Source: Rhabdophis nuchalis
Taxonomy: Eukaryota > Chordata > Lepidosauria > Squamata > Natricidae
Length of the DNA stretch: 64,000 nt
Direction of reading: 5' to 3'
Assembly: GCA_039707465.1 (NCBI GenBank)
Contig: CM077644.1
Coordinates: 102,315,375 to 102,379,374 of the forward strand
Below are positions 1-12,825 of this stretch, piece by piece. Position 1 is the stretch's first letter. Each line of letters starts with the position of its first letter. Below the pieces are notes generated by a model that was not told where the DNA came from, made no database searches, and saw only the letters and a list, made by a program, of their open reading frames with translations. Position numbers and translations under genes: made by a program.

Positions 1-334
1 TAATACTTACCAGCCTTTGGCGTTACCATGACAAAACTATTAAAAACACAAATCTTCTATCCCTGGTGTTGCATAGTGGGTTTTTTCCTTTCCCAACAAC
101 TCTGTGAGGGAGCATCATTTTCACCCTCTTCCTAAATAATAACCAGGTGGGAGCCATCTTGGGGACAAGCATCCACCCAAAGCATTGGGTAGGGTTGTCC
201 CCTACAGCTAAGCTATGTAGGGGTGACAGATATTGTTCTTGGAGTAGTAAAGTAAAGTAAAAAGGAACCTAGGTATATTTTGTGAGGTTTTAGGAAGAGC
301 TGCTATTGCTAGCAAACAGGCAGATGGTTTGTGA
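1..334. other. Unannotated sequence
   Basis: I see no coding region, RNA gene or recognisable repeat here. The sequence is of ordinary AT-rich composition. Confidence 0.5.
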
Positions 335-525
335 GCCAGCTGCACCTTCTGGGTTGTCCTCAAGGATAGGCCCATGTACAGCAAATAGAAGACTAGTAGT
401 CTAATTCATATTTGAGAAGGGTATGAGTCATTGTCTTGAGTGCTTTCTGATCTGGGAAAGGTTGGAACTGGTGGGTCAGCTGAAATGACCAAAGTGTCTT
501 CTGGCCATGTTTTTTACTTGCTGCT
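335..525 (-). mobile_element. Ancient L2-like LINE fragment
   Basis: This stretch reads as a strongly diverged copy of the L2 post-RT region. The segment CTCAAGGATAGGCCCATGTA matches CTCAAGGGAAGCCCCATGTA of the young L2 at about 1290-1310, and the similarity continues weakly through the tract ending CTTCTGGCCATG. It has no open frame. It may belong with the fragment at 3264-3464, with the young L2 inserted between them, but that is inference. Confidence 0.5.
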
Positions 526-680
526 CTAGCAGGAACTGTGAGTCCAAAACAACAATACCTGATTGCAAAGCTGCTGCTCCTTCAAGAAAAGTACATTTCT
601 TTCAAGTGTGATAGATAAAATGATATTAAACTAGGGGAATTATGTACCAACAAGGGGAGTATGTATTCCTCAAATCAGAC

Positions 681-3251
681 TTTTTTTTAAATTTAAATTT
701 ATATCCCGCCTTTCTCCACAGAGGACCCAGGGCGGCGTACAGGAAATTTAAAAACATACGAATACAAAGATAAATATATAATTTAAAATAAATATTAAAC
801 ATTCCCATTCTGTACTAAAACCAAATTTAAAATACCCAATTAAAAAACTTCCTAAAAGTCCCCACGGGAGGTTAGGCTAGGCCGGCTTGTTGGAACAAAT
901 ATGTCTTTAGACATTGGCGGAAGAGGCGGAGGTCGGTGATGGTACGTAATTCAGGGGGTAGGTCATTCCAAAGGGCTGGGCCCGCCACAGAGAAGGCTCT
1001 TCCCCTGGGTGTCGCCAGTCGGCATTGTCCGGCCGATGGCACCCTGAGAAGGCCCTCTCTGTGGGAGCGTATCGGTCTAAGGGATGTATGTGGCAGGAGG
1101 CGGTCTCGCATATAACTAGGCCCCGAGCCATGGAGCGCTTTGAAGATGGCTGTCAAAACCTTGAAGCGCACCCGAAAGGCCACAGGAAGCCAATGCAGCT
1201 CGCGCAGGATCGGTGTTATGTGGGAGCATCTAGTGGCTCCCATAATCACCTGCGCGGCTGTGTTTTGGACTAGCTGTAGCTTTCGGGTGCACCTCAAGGG
1301 AAGCCCCATGTAGAGAGCATTACAGTAGTCGAGTCGGGACGTCACGAGAGCTTGAGTGACTGTGCGAAGGGCAACCCGGTCCAGTAAGGGGCGCAATTGG
1401 CGCATCAGGCGTACCTGATGAAATGCCCCCCTGGCCACAGCCGCCACATGGTCCTCCAAGGACAGCCAGGAATCCAGGAGGACACCCAAATTGTGCGCCC
1501 TCTCCACGGGGGCCAGTGTTTCGCCCCCAATGGCCAGAGTTGGAGTAATCTGGCTGAACCGGGGTGCCGGAAACCACAGCCACTCAGTCTTGGCAGGGTT
1601 GAGCTTGAGTTTGTTACCACCCATCCAGATCCGTACGGCTTCCAAACACCGGGACAGCACTTCGGCGGCATCGTTGGGGTGGTTTGGGGTGGATATGTAC
1701 AGCTGAGTGTCATCAGCGTACAGGTGGTACTCCACCCCAAAACCACGGATGATCTCACCCAGCGGCTTCATATATGTGTTAAATAGGAGGGGCGAGAGGA
1801 CCGACCCCTGAGGAACCCCACATAAGAGAGGCCTCGAGGTCAACCTCTGCCCTCCCGTCAACACATATTGCGACCGACCAGAGAGGTAGGACGAGAACCA
1901 CCGCAGAACGGTGCCTCCCAGCCCCAACCCCCCCAGTCGGTGCAATAGGATACCATGGTCGATGGTATCAAAAACCGCCGAGAGGTCTAATAGGACTAGG
2001 ATAGAGGACTATCCTCTATCCCGCGCCCTCCAGAGATAATCGACCAACGCGGCCAATGCCGTCTCGGTGCTGTGACCGGGTCGGAAGCCAGACTGGCGCG
2101 GGTCTAGATAATCAACTTCCTCCAGGTGTCGCGGGAACTGTTGGGCCACCACACTCTCAACAACCTTCACCAGAAAGTGAAGGTTGGGGACCAGACGATA
2201 GTTCTCTAATAGAGCTGGGTCCAGGGACGGCTTCTTGAGGAGGGGCCTCATTACCGCCTCTTTCAAGACGGCAGGTAAGGACCCCTCACTCAAAGATGCA
2301 TTGACAATGCCCTGGAGCCAGCCTCGTGTCGTCTCCCAGGATGCCAGTACAAGCCAGGAGGGACACGGGTCCAATAAACATTTGGTCGCCCTAAGTTTCC
2401 TTGACAACCTGTCCATATCCTCGGTGGTAACAAAGTCAAACTCCTCCCAAGAAGGAACCTCAAGACTAGTCTTGGACAATCCCACAGGACCACTGGCGAT
2501 GGAGGGTAGCTCATTCCGAATCCGAGTGATTTTCTCCTGCAGATAAATCCCAAATTCCTCTGCTCGCCTTGTAGAGGGGCTTCCCGTGGCCTCTGGTGAA
2601 GGAGGGAGCGGGTCACCCCAAACAGGGTGGCAGGGCGGTTATCTGCGGATGCAATAAGGGTGGCACAATACTCACGTTTGGCCACCCTTATCGCCACTAA
2701 GTAAGCCGTAATATGGGTTCTCACTAGTGTTCGGTTGGCTTCGGAGCGAGAGGATCTCCATCTGCTCTCTAGGCGTCTCTTGTGGCGCTTCATCTCCCGA
2801 AGCTCCTCAGTAAACCAGGGAGCCTGGGTGATTCGTCGCCGCAAGAGAGGCCGCAAGGGCGCGACTCGGTCCAAGGCCCCTGCGGCCGCACTTAACCATG
2901 CGGCCACTAGGTCCTCAGTCGAGTCGCGAGGCAGGGTCACAGGCATTGGCCCAAGCTCCCTCTGGAACCTTTCCGGGTCCATTAGGAGCCTGGGGCGGAA
3001 GCATCTAGGAGTATCCGGTTCCATCTCCCCGCGGTGAGGTGTAGCGATTGGAAAGTCTAGCTGAAGGAGAGCGTGATCTGTTCATGACAAGGGAGTGATG
3101 GCTAGGTCCCCTATTCCCAGATCAGAGCTCCACTGTCCCGAGACAAAGATCAGATCCAGCGTGTTTCCCCCCTCGTGAGTGGGGCCTAAAACTACCTGGG
3201 TCAGGTCCATGGCCGTCATGGAGGCCATGAACTTCCGAGCTGCTCCAGAGA
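681..3251 (-). mobile_element. L2 LINE, 5'-truncated
   Basis: This is a minus-strand LINE of the L2 group. Its 3' end lies at the left, with the family tail motif (revcomp of ATATCCCGCCTTTCTCC...CCCAGGGCGGCG) at about 700-740. Reading leftward from 3251 it covers the end of the endonuclease domain, the linker, the reverse transcriptase and the C-terminal region ending LFQQAGLA. Compared with the complete copy at 33366-36839 it lacks most of the endonuclease and everything upstream. No clear target duplication is visible. Confidence 0.9.
872..3024 (-). pseudogene. L2 ORF2 remnant (endonuclease end and reverse transcriptase)
   Basis: The product would have been the L2 endonuclease/reverse transcriptase, which nicks DNA and copies its own RNA at the nick. 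Visible motifs are SGFRPGHSTETALAAL (RT motif 2a), LLDLSAVFDTIDHGILLHRL (first catalytic Asp), CGVPQGSVLSPLLFNTYMKP and YHLYADDTQLYI (catalytic DD). The C-terminus has LQLVQNTAAQVIMGATRCS and LWNDLPPELRTITDLRLFRQ. Two lesions break it: a single-base loss near 2560 that shifts frame between the linker and RT parts, and an in-frame TAG at 2009-2011 just before the SSILVLLDLSA motif. Without those the frame would be nearly continuous, so the copy is only moderately old. It cannot encode an active enzyme because of the breaks and the missing endonuclease core. Confidence 0.88.
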
Positions 3252-3263
3252 CTTCACAGTCTC

Positions 3264-3464
3264 TTAGACCAGGTTAAGATTCCTGACACCTGTTCTGTTT
3301 GCATGAGGTACCGAAAGAACAACCAGTGCAGTTTCTGTACTATGATTAGGCTTGAACAAGAGTTGGAAGGGATCCAAATAATCCGGTTCATCCAAAATCT
3401 TCTGTAGGTGCACTTCAAACACCTTGACTGATGACAGATCTAAATTATAGATGGCTGAATTCAT
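3264..3464 (-). mobile_element. Diverged L2-like reverse transcriptase fragment
   Basis: An uninterrupted 66-codon frame contains DEPDYLDPFQLLFKPNHSTE followed by TALVVL. It aligns with EVDYLDPRQSGFRPGHSTETAL of the young L2, so it is RT motif 2a of a related but clearly different, older LINE. It abuts the 5' truncation point of the young L2 at 3251. Only this segment is recognisable. Confidence 0.65.
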
Positions 3465-3759
3465 TCTGGTTTACTTCTTTAAGTGTCACAGACTCAAACA
3501 AGTCATATGTGACCTCACAAGATGATCTCATCAGACATTGTCCGTAATAGTATAGACTTATAGGGAGAAATCATGAGTAACTTTTTATTAGGACTGTTCT
3601 ATTTTTTTCTTACAGATTTTCTTCTTCCTTCCAATTTTCAACCTTTTCTTCAACATCCTATAGCTTCTAAGTATTGCCAATCTTCATTCAAATGAATTCT
3701 CTTTTTTGCCATCCCTTATTAAACCAATGCAGGAAAAGAGAACGGCATGTGGTATGCAC

Positions 3760-3866
3760 CAGAGGTGGGTTGCTCCCGGTTTGGCCCGGATCGGGTGAAT
3801 GGCTCTGGCCACCTTCGTGTGTGAGAGTGAACCAGTAGTAAAAAAAAACATGGAAACCCACCACTG
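3760..3866. mobile_element. Short hAT element (107 bp)
   Basis: The ends are inverted: CAGAGGTGGGTT at the left and AACCCACCACTG at the right. It is flanked by an 8-bp target duplication, GTATGCAC (3752-3759) and GTATGCAT (3867-3874), with one mismatch. An 8-bp duplication and CAG...CTG ends are hAT hallmarks. It is far too short for a transposase, so it would have been moved in trans. Confidence 0.8.
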
Positions 3867-3874
3867 GTATGCAT

Positions 3875-5452
3875 GGAGGAAAAGGAACACATGAAGAATT
3901 TCTCTGCCATTAATGCTGAATCAGTTGAAAATATAAAAGAATACCCAGCTAATCAGTTTTATTTATTTACATTACTAATGCCATTGTACTCTAAGCAAGT
4001 CCCAGTGCGTCTACCTTCTACATTCCATCTCCTTCATGGCTTCTACCTTCCCTGGTTTCTTCCTCTCATGAAAAGTTTGTGCAGTCTATCTAGGCGTCTT
4101 ACAAAGATCATAAGTCTATCAAGGGAGTGATACAAGGTGCATATGTGACAAACTCATATTGATAAGACCTCTCAGAATTAATTTACCTTTTCTACTATAA
4201 TTGAGAGGTAAGTATCTACAGCCTAGAAATACCTTATTTATCACCGAGGTCAAGGTTTTTAAAACTAGGACATCTTTCTTTGCTGTTTTACCTTTCCAAG
4301 TCTATGGAGGAGTAATACTTCTCCTTGATCCTTCCTGGCATCCATCACTAAAATGTCCAGCATGTGTGTATACTTTCTTTCTCTCCCTTTTGCCTCACTC
4401 CCCCCTGGGTTTATATCTTCTGTGACTTGGGCTCACCAGATGCTCCTGATATATGGCATCCTTCCATTTCTCTAAAGCTATAATTGTCTTCAGATGGTAA
4501 TAAGTGAACAACAAAACTTTATCTTTGTACCTCTCACAATTTGCTATTCAGAAAGTGGCCACAAAGTCACTTCCCAATCATCCAGAATTCCTCCCACGTT
4601 CTGTAACTGGATGGAGATGCCATGACTGTAATAACAGTTACTTTTTTGGTTATCCATCCCCCTGCCTCCTCTTGTTTCATTTTGGAAAACTTGAAAGCTT
4701 GCATAGTACAGTTCTGAGATCTTGGGTTATTCTAAGAAAGATAAGGGTAGTTTTTTGTCAGACAGCAACTGAGGAAGAAAGATTTCCTAAAGAAAGAGGA
4801 AGGATGAAAAAGGAGGAGGAGAAAAAGAGAAGGAGGGTGAGAAGGAGAAGGGAGAGGAGAAAAAATGATTTTCCCATTAAAAAATCATATACCCTTCAGG
4901 AAAATTTTTGCCTGCTCTTTCCCCTCTCCCCCATTTTCAATTTGCCCAATATACCACTGAATATTGGAAGAGCTACAGCTATCAGATGTGGCCTGCAGAT
5001 AACCTAGATAACTACTGGAAAAAAAATAGAAAAATCAGGGGTTTTGTAACCATTAAGTGAGATTTTCTCAGGCCAGATCAAGAGAAGTGGAGCAATCAAA
5101 TCTGCCATTCTAAACTGTATAATAGGGATAAAAGAAATAAAACAGATTTTTTGCATTATCTGCTATTAGACTTTTTAAGGGGATGTGACAGTTATCAAGC
5201 ATGTTTATGAACTTTCATAGAACACTCTCCCTTTCTCTCTTCCCCCTCCCCCCTCCCCCCTCTCTCTCTTAGAAATCTTTATCTCAGGAGGCTAATTTGA
5301 CCCATAGCCTGATTGATAAGCTTCATGTTATACTTTGGAAAATTCCTTGTAGATGAACAAAAAGCACCTGAACCCCCAAGCAGTTAGTAAGTATAATAAC
5401 AATATTAAATATAAATTTGTTTCTACATTTCTTTCTACATTTATGTATATGC
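3875..5452. other. Unannotated sequence
   Basis: I see no supported gene. The longest plus frame (4504-5007) runs through a purine-rich tract and has no recognisable domain. A C-rich run at 5241-5260 could form a G-quadruplex on the minus strand. Confidence 0.5.
4790..4866 (+). repeat. Polypurine tract
   Basis: Nearly continuous A/G sequence (AAAGAGGAAGGATGAAAAAG and following, to the run GGGAGAGGAGAAAAAATG), with only a few T interruptions. Such tracts can form triplex DNA. Confidence 0.8.
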
Positions 5453-6012
<560 letters not shown>

Positions 6013-9011
6013 TAAATATGTATAAATACACATTTAATTTGATATGTAAATCTAGAAAATCTGCATTATTAATATATAATATATACAGGACTTGTCTTAA
6101 ATAAATATCAATCTAAAAGGGAAGTTTTTGGCTGGATATTTTATTTTAAGGAAAAATTGAAAATATTTCAAATATAAAAGCTCGGAATTGCCTTGTCTTA
6201 AAACAATCATGTTACCTTCTTTAGAATAAACTGAGACAGCACTTCGAATAGAGGTTTACAATAAAAAATTCCACCATGTAAAAACTGAAGACTATTGCAA
6301 TCACATTTTCTACAAGGCATCGGCCAAAGAGTGGCAGACAAGACTCAATCCACTGTTGGATCACTTCTGAAACTTCCTGTTGGCCTCTTTGATGTGACTT
6401 TTCAGAGGACTGAGCACCTGTCCTGCTTTCACATAACAGAGAAGCAAGAAACTTAATAGGCAATTAACTAAACCTTTGAGTAACCTTAGATGTGACTCCT
6501 TAATTGAGAGTTTTAGATTTAATTACAAATGATATCAACATGGGATAAGAAATTATGCAGAGGAAATTTTTTGAAAAGCCTACCATTCTGTAGGTTATAC
6601 TTATTATTATGTTAGAACTGATTTTGAGAATTACTAATACTGTTAGAATTACTAATAGAGTTATGATGAAAGGTTAAAAATATGGCTTTCAACAAATCAT
6701 TGACATACAGTATCTATGACTTTTTTTTGGTGAAATAGAAGTACTGTTCATACTGATGAATTCCTGGATTTTTCTTCTGGCCAGTGATGATGCACTTGCC
6801 TTTTGTATTAATTTATCGCTAATTGTAATTTTGTAGAATTTATATCACAGCACATAATCCACAGTGTTAATTTTCCAAAACATCATATTAAGATTAGGTT
6901 TTAATTGTTTGCAGTAGTATGAGCTATAACTTCATAATTATTTGACATTACAACTACTTATCTGAGAGGATACACATGTAAATAAATAGGATTTGTTCTG
7001 AATAACTCACATAGCATTAATTTGTTTCCCAAACTGCTTTTTGATACTTTCTAAATGAACTGTATCTATCAGTAATACAGTGATAAATTTATTTCCACTG
7101 TATCCTATATTGCCTCCAAGTTAAATTATGTAATCAAATGTCATAAAATAATACCAAGCAACTAATGTATCGCTCATCTCAATAGGCAATTGTAAACATA
7201 TTGCATGGACAAAGTACCCATCCTATGTATGATGAAACTGTTCTACACAAAAGAACAAACAGCAGATTTTTGTATTGGCCTTAGGCACTTAGGTAGTAAA
7301 CACTTACAGTATTCATGAATTCAGTGAATCCTAAAAGAAGACATACAAACACTTACTTAAATCATTGATATAACATTTGCTTCAGTAGACAGCTAGTGAT
7401 TACTGTAGAAAGAAGGAAAGAAGGAAGGAAGGGAAGGGAGGGAGGAAGGAAGATAAAAAGGGTGATTAGTATTAACACAGTACAAAAAATGTAAGAAGGA
7501 AATAATAGAAATGATGAATAAGACAGAAGAGTTGATCCTGTTCTCGCTAATGGCCAATTCACACATGCAATTGGGTAGTGGATCTTTAATTACAGCTGTC
7601 ATATAATTGCACAGTAAAATACAGATGATAAAACTCTGCAGTTTGAATTAAAGTACACATTCAGTCACTCAAAGGGCTTCTTGATATTTGATGGCTACTT
7701 TTCCATAGAATATTAAAAGAAAAAGCATAAAAAACATACCACAGTGTTCTGAAAAACATAGAAAAATATCTTAACTAGCTCACCAGCTGTGGGGTAGGGG
7801 TAACTTTTGATCTTTTTGTTTCCTGGGTCATATTCATAACAATGACCTAGGGGTCAAAGTCACAACCTATTGCAACTCCCTGGAGCCATCTTCTCTCTAG
7901 CCAGCACTGTATCTTACCATTTCTTTGAACATTTACTTTGGCATTGTGGGGAAGCATGCATTTTGGAGCAATCAGTCCACTGACCGAAGTCTTTGTGCTT
8001 CTTTAATAAAAATCATTGTTTAATGATTTAATTTAAAAAAAAAACCTTTAATAAAGCCATGAATAGCCTGATAAACCTTTAAACATGAACCGTGATGAAG
8101 TGAAATGTTGCTTACTGCTTTGAGAATTGCCTCTGCAGAATTAATGCAAGAGACAATTGGTTTTGAATATGAAGCTGGAGCCAGCCCTGCTAATCTTAAT
8201 GGGAATACCTCAAGGGTGCTTCCTGCCATTGTTAAAAGAAAGAGGCAAAATAAATTGAGAATACATTATAATTCAATACAGATGAATATGTAAGTATGAA
8301 TATGAAGGAGATTAAGCAGCACTGAGGACCAGTGTGAAATTCCAGGGGGGAATCTTTAACACCAACAGCCTCCCAATCAATTATATCCATAGGCAATCCC
8401 CTATTTAAATGTGTTGACCCTCTTGGAACAGAAATTCTGACTTTGGCCATAGGTAACAATAAATATTAAAACCTTTATTATCAATGTTTGATAGAGGCAT
8501 GAAAAATTTATCTTCGTCTACAAATTACATTTTTTTTTCTTCAGTTATACTACAGGAGTTTTTACAACTCAAGATGTATTTATATTGGGTGGACTAATTA
8601 TGATTATGATTATTACTATGGCTACTTCTACTGTTATAGAGGGAGGCAAAAGAAATTATGCTATTTTCATAAATGGCTTTCTACCACCTTTACTGACGTT
8701 CAGTGAGAACACATAGATTCAGTTAAATAATTCAATCTACCCCAAGATCTCTTAAGAACAGGCTACATACATTTTGTTCTCTTTTTAATTTTCATTCGCA
8801 TTTATTCCCCATTTATTTTTGGTTCAGCACTGGCTCATCACAATCCTTCTCCTTTTATTTCAATAATTTGGATGCATGTAAAGTTTAAGAAGTTGCACCA
8901 ATTTCTCTAATAAGAGTAATAATCAGTAAAATTGGCCTACAAATCTCCAGCATGAAAGTATGGCCTTTATGGAGCCAAACAAAAGAAAACTTCAATAAAT
9001 TTAAATGTTAA
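6013..9011. other. AT-rich unannotated sequence
   Basis: About 3 kb with no supported gene. A GGAA-rich purine tract lies at 7408-7455. The minus frame at 6221-6463 (80 codons, with SEVIQQWIESCLPLFGRCLV and a hydrophobic stretch) looks more protein-like than its surroundings. It is preceded by a pyrimidine-rich AG-ending stretch and followed by an AAG/GTAACA sequence, but a stop codon precedes that donor-like site, so I do not call an exon. Confidence 0.45.
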
Positions 9012-9262
9012 TATGTTAGTTAGTTAGTTTATTAAATTTATATACTGCACCCTTTCCCCGAAGGGACTCGGGGCGGTGTACAGGCAATTTAAAACATATA
9101 TAAATATAACAAAATACAAAATATAAAACCAGATTAAATTAACCCTGTGCTAAAAATTTAAATATATTAAAACAATATCCCTAAAAACCATTTTAAAACA
9201 ATTTAAGTGCAGACTATAGGCTAGGTGATGTAAGTTAGGCCAGGCCGGCCTGTTGGAAAAAA
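9012..9262 (-). mobile_element. L2 LINE 3' end
   Basis: Begins with (TTAG)n and the tail motif ACTCGGGGCGGTGTACAGG, followed by the AT-rich 3' untranslated region, ending at CAGGCCGGCCTGTTGGAA, which encodes the family C-terminus FQQAGL. Only the last few codons of the ORF remain. Confidence 0.88.
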
Positions 9263-10927
9263 TATGGTACATTTTTATTTTAAAACATGGCAATTCAGTT
9301 TTCCACAATTTAGTGTCTTCCAGATGCTGCATTCTATGTAAGAATTCCCAGTCAATGCATTGTCTATATTGATCCATAAATTCTAGGAATTGCAGTTTGA
9401 ACATATCTGAAGGCATGAAGCTCTGGAGTCTATAATGTCCTAAAGAGATAAGTAACTTGAACCATTCCTCAAAACACCAACCAGTAGTAGAAAACAGCTG
9501 TTCAACAACATCCGAAAGGGCACAGATCATACTGTTGTTATACCTGCTCTTTCATTCATGCAGAATTCTAAATTATCTTCATAATGGTTTATAAGAGTTA
9601 AGATTGCCAATATTTTGTATCCATAAGATCTTTTCTTGGGTGGAAGCTTCTGCTGAGATGAAATATTATTTCACTTCAAAAAGAGCAACATTTCTTTAAG
9701 GATTCAAAGACAAAATGACCTTATGTCTCAAGGTAGCTTTTCTTTGGATAAAGTATCTTAGCTGATATGATATCGGCAAAGAATGCAAAAGTCTCTAACA
9801 TTTGTAACTAATTTTTTTTTTAAATGCCAAAACTCCCCCGAATGGCTAGACAACAGAGTGTGACAACAGAGTGTGATTTATTCCAAGATGTATGGAATAG
9901 TTGAATGACAGCTAAGAAGTGGGAGGAGGAAGGGAAGGAAGAACGGGGAGGGATGGAGTGGACTGTGATAAAGACATGAAGAGACAATGAGCTATAACAG
10001 AAGAGATAAGGAGCTACAACAAGGGAACCTGAAGCCACCAGCTGCATAGCTTGGTCATTTTGGAACTGGAAAACAGAACTAAACCTGTGCAGGTTTTTTT
10101 AAAGCACTTTCTTGGATCTATAGGATGAATAATTGGCTGATGCTCAAGACTGTTCAATTCAGATAGTTGCTGTCTGAGGGATATTAATCCACTGACCCTC
10201 CAAATATGCCAAGATACCCCTTCCAACAATTGCTATGTTGTCTGGGAACGATGGAAGTTGTCATCTAATAGTTAACCAGGCGCCAGGTTTGTTGCAATAG
10301 CCAATACAATGCTCTGCTTGATTGCTAACAACCAGTGTTACATAGCACAATGGGATGGAGGTGGACCAGTTTATGTACAAGTACTTCTCATGTCCACACC
10401 ATCAGCAACATCACCATGCCTGAATCTTCTGGTCTGATATCTTCTAATTTTAGCAAAAGATCAAATGAACACAATTCTGACGAAGTGCTAACCTCATTAA
10501 GAATATGCTAGCTATATAACTATTTATACTTTAAGAATTATTGTTTGCGGTGACACCCCTAAACACCAGGACTAAAGCCAGGCTGCTAAGCAAACAAACA
10601 TAGGAGTTCAGAGTGTGGGTTATGAGATGAGCAATTCCCGTTCCAATCTCATATTGTCCAAATTCACTGATTGAACAGAAATATATGAAGAAAGATGGGG
10701 ATTTTTAAAGCAATAGTCGAATGAAGATACCTGACCCATGACATTGCAGAGTTCAAACCAAATATAATGTGAAGTCATGGAATTCCCCTACCCCAACAAT
10801 CACAGGAAGTGTCTGTTGAGAGTATAGATTCACAAAGATTACAGAGCAGGGTGTTAATTGTGTTTGCACTGTCACGTCCATAATTCTTTTATTTCAGATA
10901 TCCAAGTGCACTCTCTCTTTCTTAAGT
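9263..10927. other. Unannotated sequence
   Basis: I see no gene or clear repeat. Minus frames of 70-126 codons occur but show no recognisable domain. Confidence 0.45.
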
Positions 10928-11440
10928 ACAGGTAGTCCTCAACTTATCATTCATTGTTTCAAATTACAACAGCACTGAAAAAAGTTAATTATGACCATTT
11001 TTCACACAACCATTGCAGCATCCCCATTGTTACTGATCAAAATTTGGACACTTAGTAACTGGCTTGTCCCAAAGGTGCTTTTTCAAGAGGCAACTGGACC
11101 CTCTGGTTTTTCTTTGAAGACATTTTGCTTCTCATCCTAGAAGCTTCTTTCTTTGAAGAAATGTCTTCAAAGAAAAAACGAGAAAGTCCAGTTGCCTCTT
11201 GAAAAAGCACCTTTGGGACAACCATGATCTCGACAACTGAGAGTCTCCATAGACACTTGGTAACTGGCTTGTATTTATGGTGATTGCAGTGTCCTGAGGT
11301 CATGTGATCATCTTTTGTGATCTTCTGACAAGTAAAATCAATAAGGAAGTGAGATTCACTTAACAACTGTGTTACTAAGTTGCGGTGATTGACTTAACCA
11401 TTGTGGCAAAAAAGGTCATAAAATGGGGCAACTGCCAACT
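10928..11440. mobile_element. Non-autonomous DNA transposon (AGTCCTCAACTTA family)
   Basis: The left end is CAGGTAGTCCTCAACTTATC. The same family closes with its mirror image, AAGTTGAGGACTACCTG, at 61107-61123. Family phrases such as CACTTAACAACTG and CATGTGATCATCTTTTGTGA are seen on the right part. The right terminus is missing in this copy. It is interrupted at 11067-11251 by a palindromic insert with a 21-bp duplication. No transposase is present. Confidence 0.65.
11067..11251. mobile_element. Palindromic insert, possibly Penelope-like
   Basis: Perfect 35-bp inverted arms (11065-11099 and 11186-11220, starting TGTCCCAAAGGTGCTTTTTC) enclose a second arm pair, TTTTTCTTTGAAGACATT (11107-11124) and AATGTCTTCAAAGAAAAA (11160-11177). 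A direct duplication of 21 bp with one mismatch (11047-11067 and 11252-11272, core GTAACTGGCTTGT) flanks the insert and shows that it landed in the surrounding DNA transposon. A related single-armed copy lies at 20001-20143. The central block resembles a decayed hammerhead ribozyme half. The Penelope assignment is inference from inverted partial copies plus that motif. Confidence 0.5.
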
Positions 11441-12040
11441 TTCCAGGATACCATATAAGACTAGGAAACACTACTGTTGCATTTACTATAATGTCCACGT
11501 TTTTGAAGAAGGTTAGTAGCATGGGTAGGGAATAATATCAAACCACACTAATATACTGACTGACATACTTAAAGCCACTGGTATAAAGCAGGATATTATA
11601 TAAAAAATTCTGCATAAACCACTGTGAAAAGGAAAATTCTCTATCTCCAGGCACAATAAACCAACAGGACATTTTTTTCCAAAGTGATCTGGGTCAGCGT
11701 TTTCTCCAATTAGTCAAAGTCACAACTACCTGTTTGACTTCTGAGCTAAAAACACAGCATGCAATGCAGTTGGCATATTATGTCTATCAATAGAATTGCA
11801 TTATTGCCCATGAAAACCACATCCATTTTTCAAAATGTTAAAACAAAGTCATCCTTTCAGTATACTATTTATATGTGACAGGGAAGGCTGCTATTCATTC
11901 AATGGAATAATGAAAACTTGTAAGTATTTAAATACAAAGTTACTTGTATTTATGGTAGAAGGACACACTTTAAACAAAACAGAATTGTTTCATTTTTTAA
12001 AATGCAGGGTTTTAAAAAAAAAGTAGATTTACAGATAGCT
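11441..12040. other. Unannotated sequence
   Basis: I see no gene or clear repeat. Confidence 0.5.
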
Positions 12041-12345
12041 GTTAAGTATAAGTTGGATTGACAAAATCACAAATGAGGAGGTGACCTGGGAAAGCAAAGG
12101 GAAACCATCAAAACCATTAAAAAGCAAAAGTTAGAATATTTTGGATGTGATGCAACCCCAGAAACATATAGCATCATTCACTTAATCCTCCAGGGAAAGA
12201 TTGAAGGCAAATGAGGTCCAGGTAGAAGAAGAATTCATGACTTCAAAACCTAAGGGACTGGTTTGGACAAAACTCAGCAGCACTTTTTCATGAGGCTGTT
12301 GACAAAAATAGGATTGCAAACATGATCGCCAATGTCCGATGACAG
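12041..12345 (+). mobile_element. RTE-like LINE C-terminal fragment
   Basis: With frame changes the plus strand reads as the usual RTE-type tail: KTIKKQKLEYFGCD, HLILQGKIEG, GRRRIHDF, LRDWFGQNSAALFHEAVDKN and RIANMIANVR. It is degraded, with stops and shifts. It runs directly into an L2 3' end at 12346. Confidence 0.65.
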
Positions 12346-12510
12346 AAATTGGGTTTTTAGCATAGGATAAGACGGTTTAATTAATATTTTAAATTGTGTA
12401 TTTATTTTTGTATTCTGTATGTTTTTTAATTTTCCTGTGCGCCGCCCTGGGTCCTCTGCGGAGAAGGGCGGGATATAAATGTAAATAAAATAAATAAATA
12501 AAAATAAATA
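12346..12510 (+). mobile_element. L2 LINE 3' end
   Basis: Contains TTTTCCTGTGCGCCGCCCTG, then GGTCCTCTGCGGAGAAGG and GGCGGGATATAAATG, closed by (AAATA)n. Only 3' untranslated sequence is present. Confidence 0.88.
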
Positions 12511-12825
12511 TGGCACAAGATGAAGTTTTCTTTACCATGCTTTCTTACAGTTTTCTAAATACCATCAGATACCCCAGTGCAGTGTGCTGTAAAAGTCACT
12601 AGATGTTTCTGCAGCTATAAATGATTGAATATAATATTTTTTTTAAAGCAAGGTTTATATAAACAACAACAAGCAGCTGCATCTACAAAGCTTTATGCTC
12701 AAGGTAGCTACAACGTCTCTGTGAGTGCTTACATTTTTCTAACATTTAAAAGGGATTTTTTAAAAAAGGGGTCCTTGTCTAAGACACAGGAAAATGATGA
12801 TGATAGTAATAATAATAATAATAAA

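Noticed and set aside
4504..5007. 167-codon plus frame
   Set aside because: It has no recognisable domain, and its basic middle is the purine-rich tract at 4790-4866.
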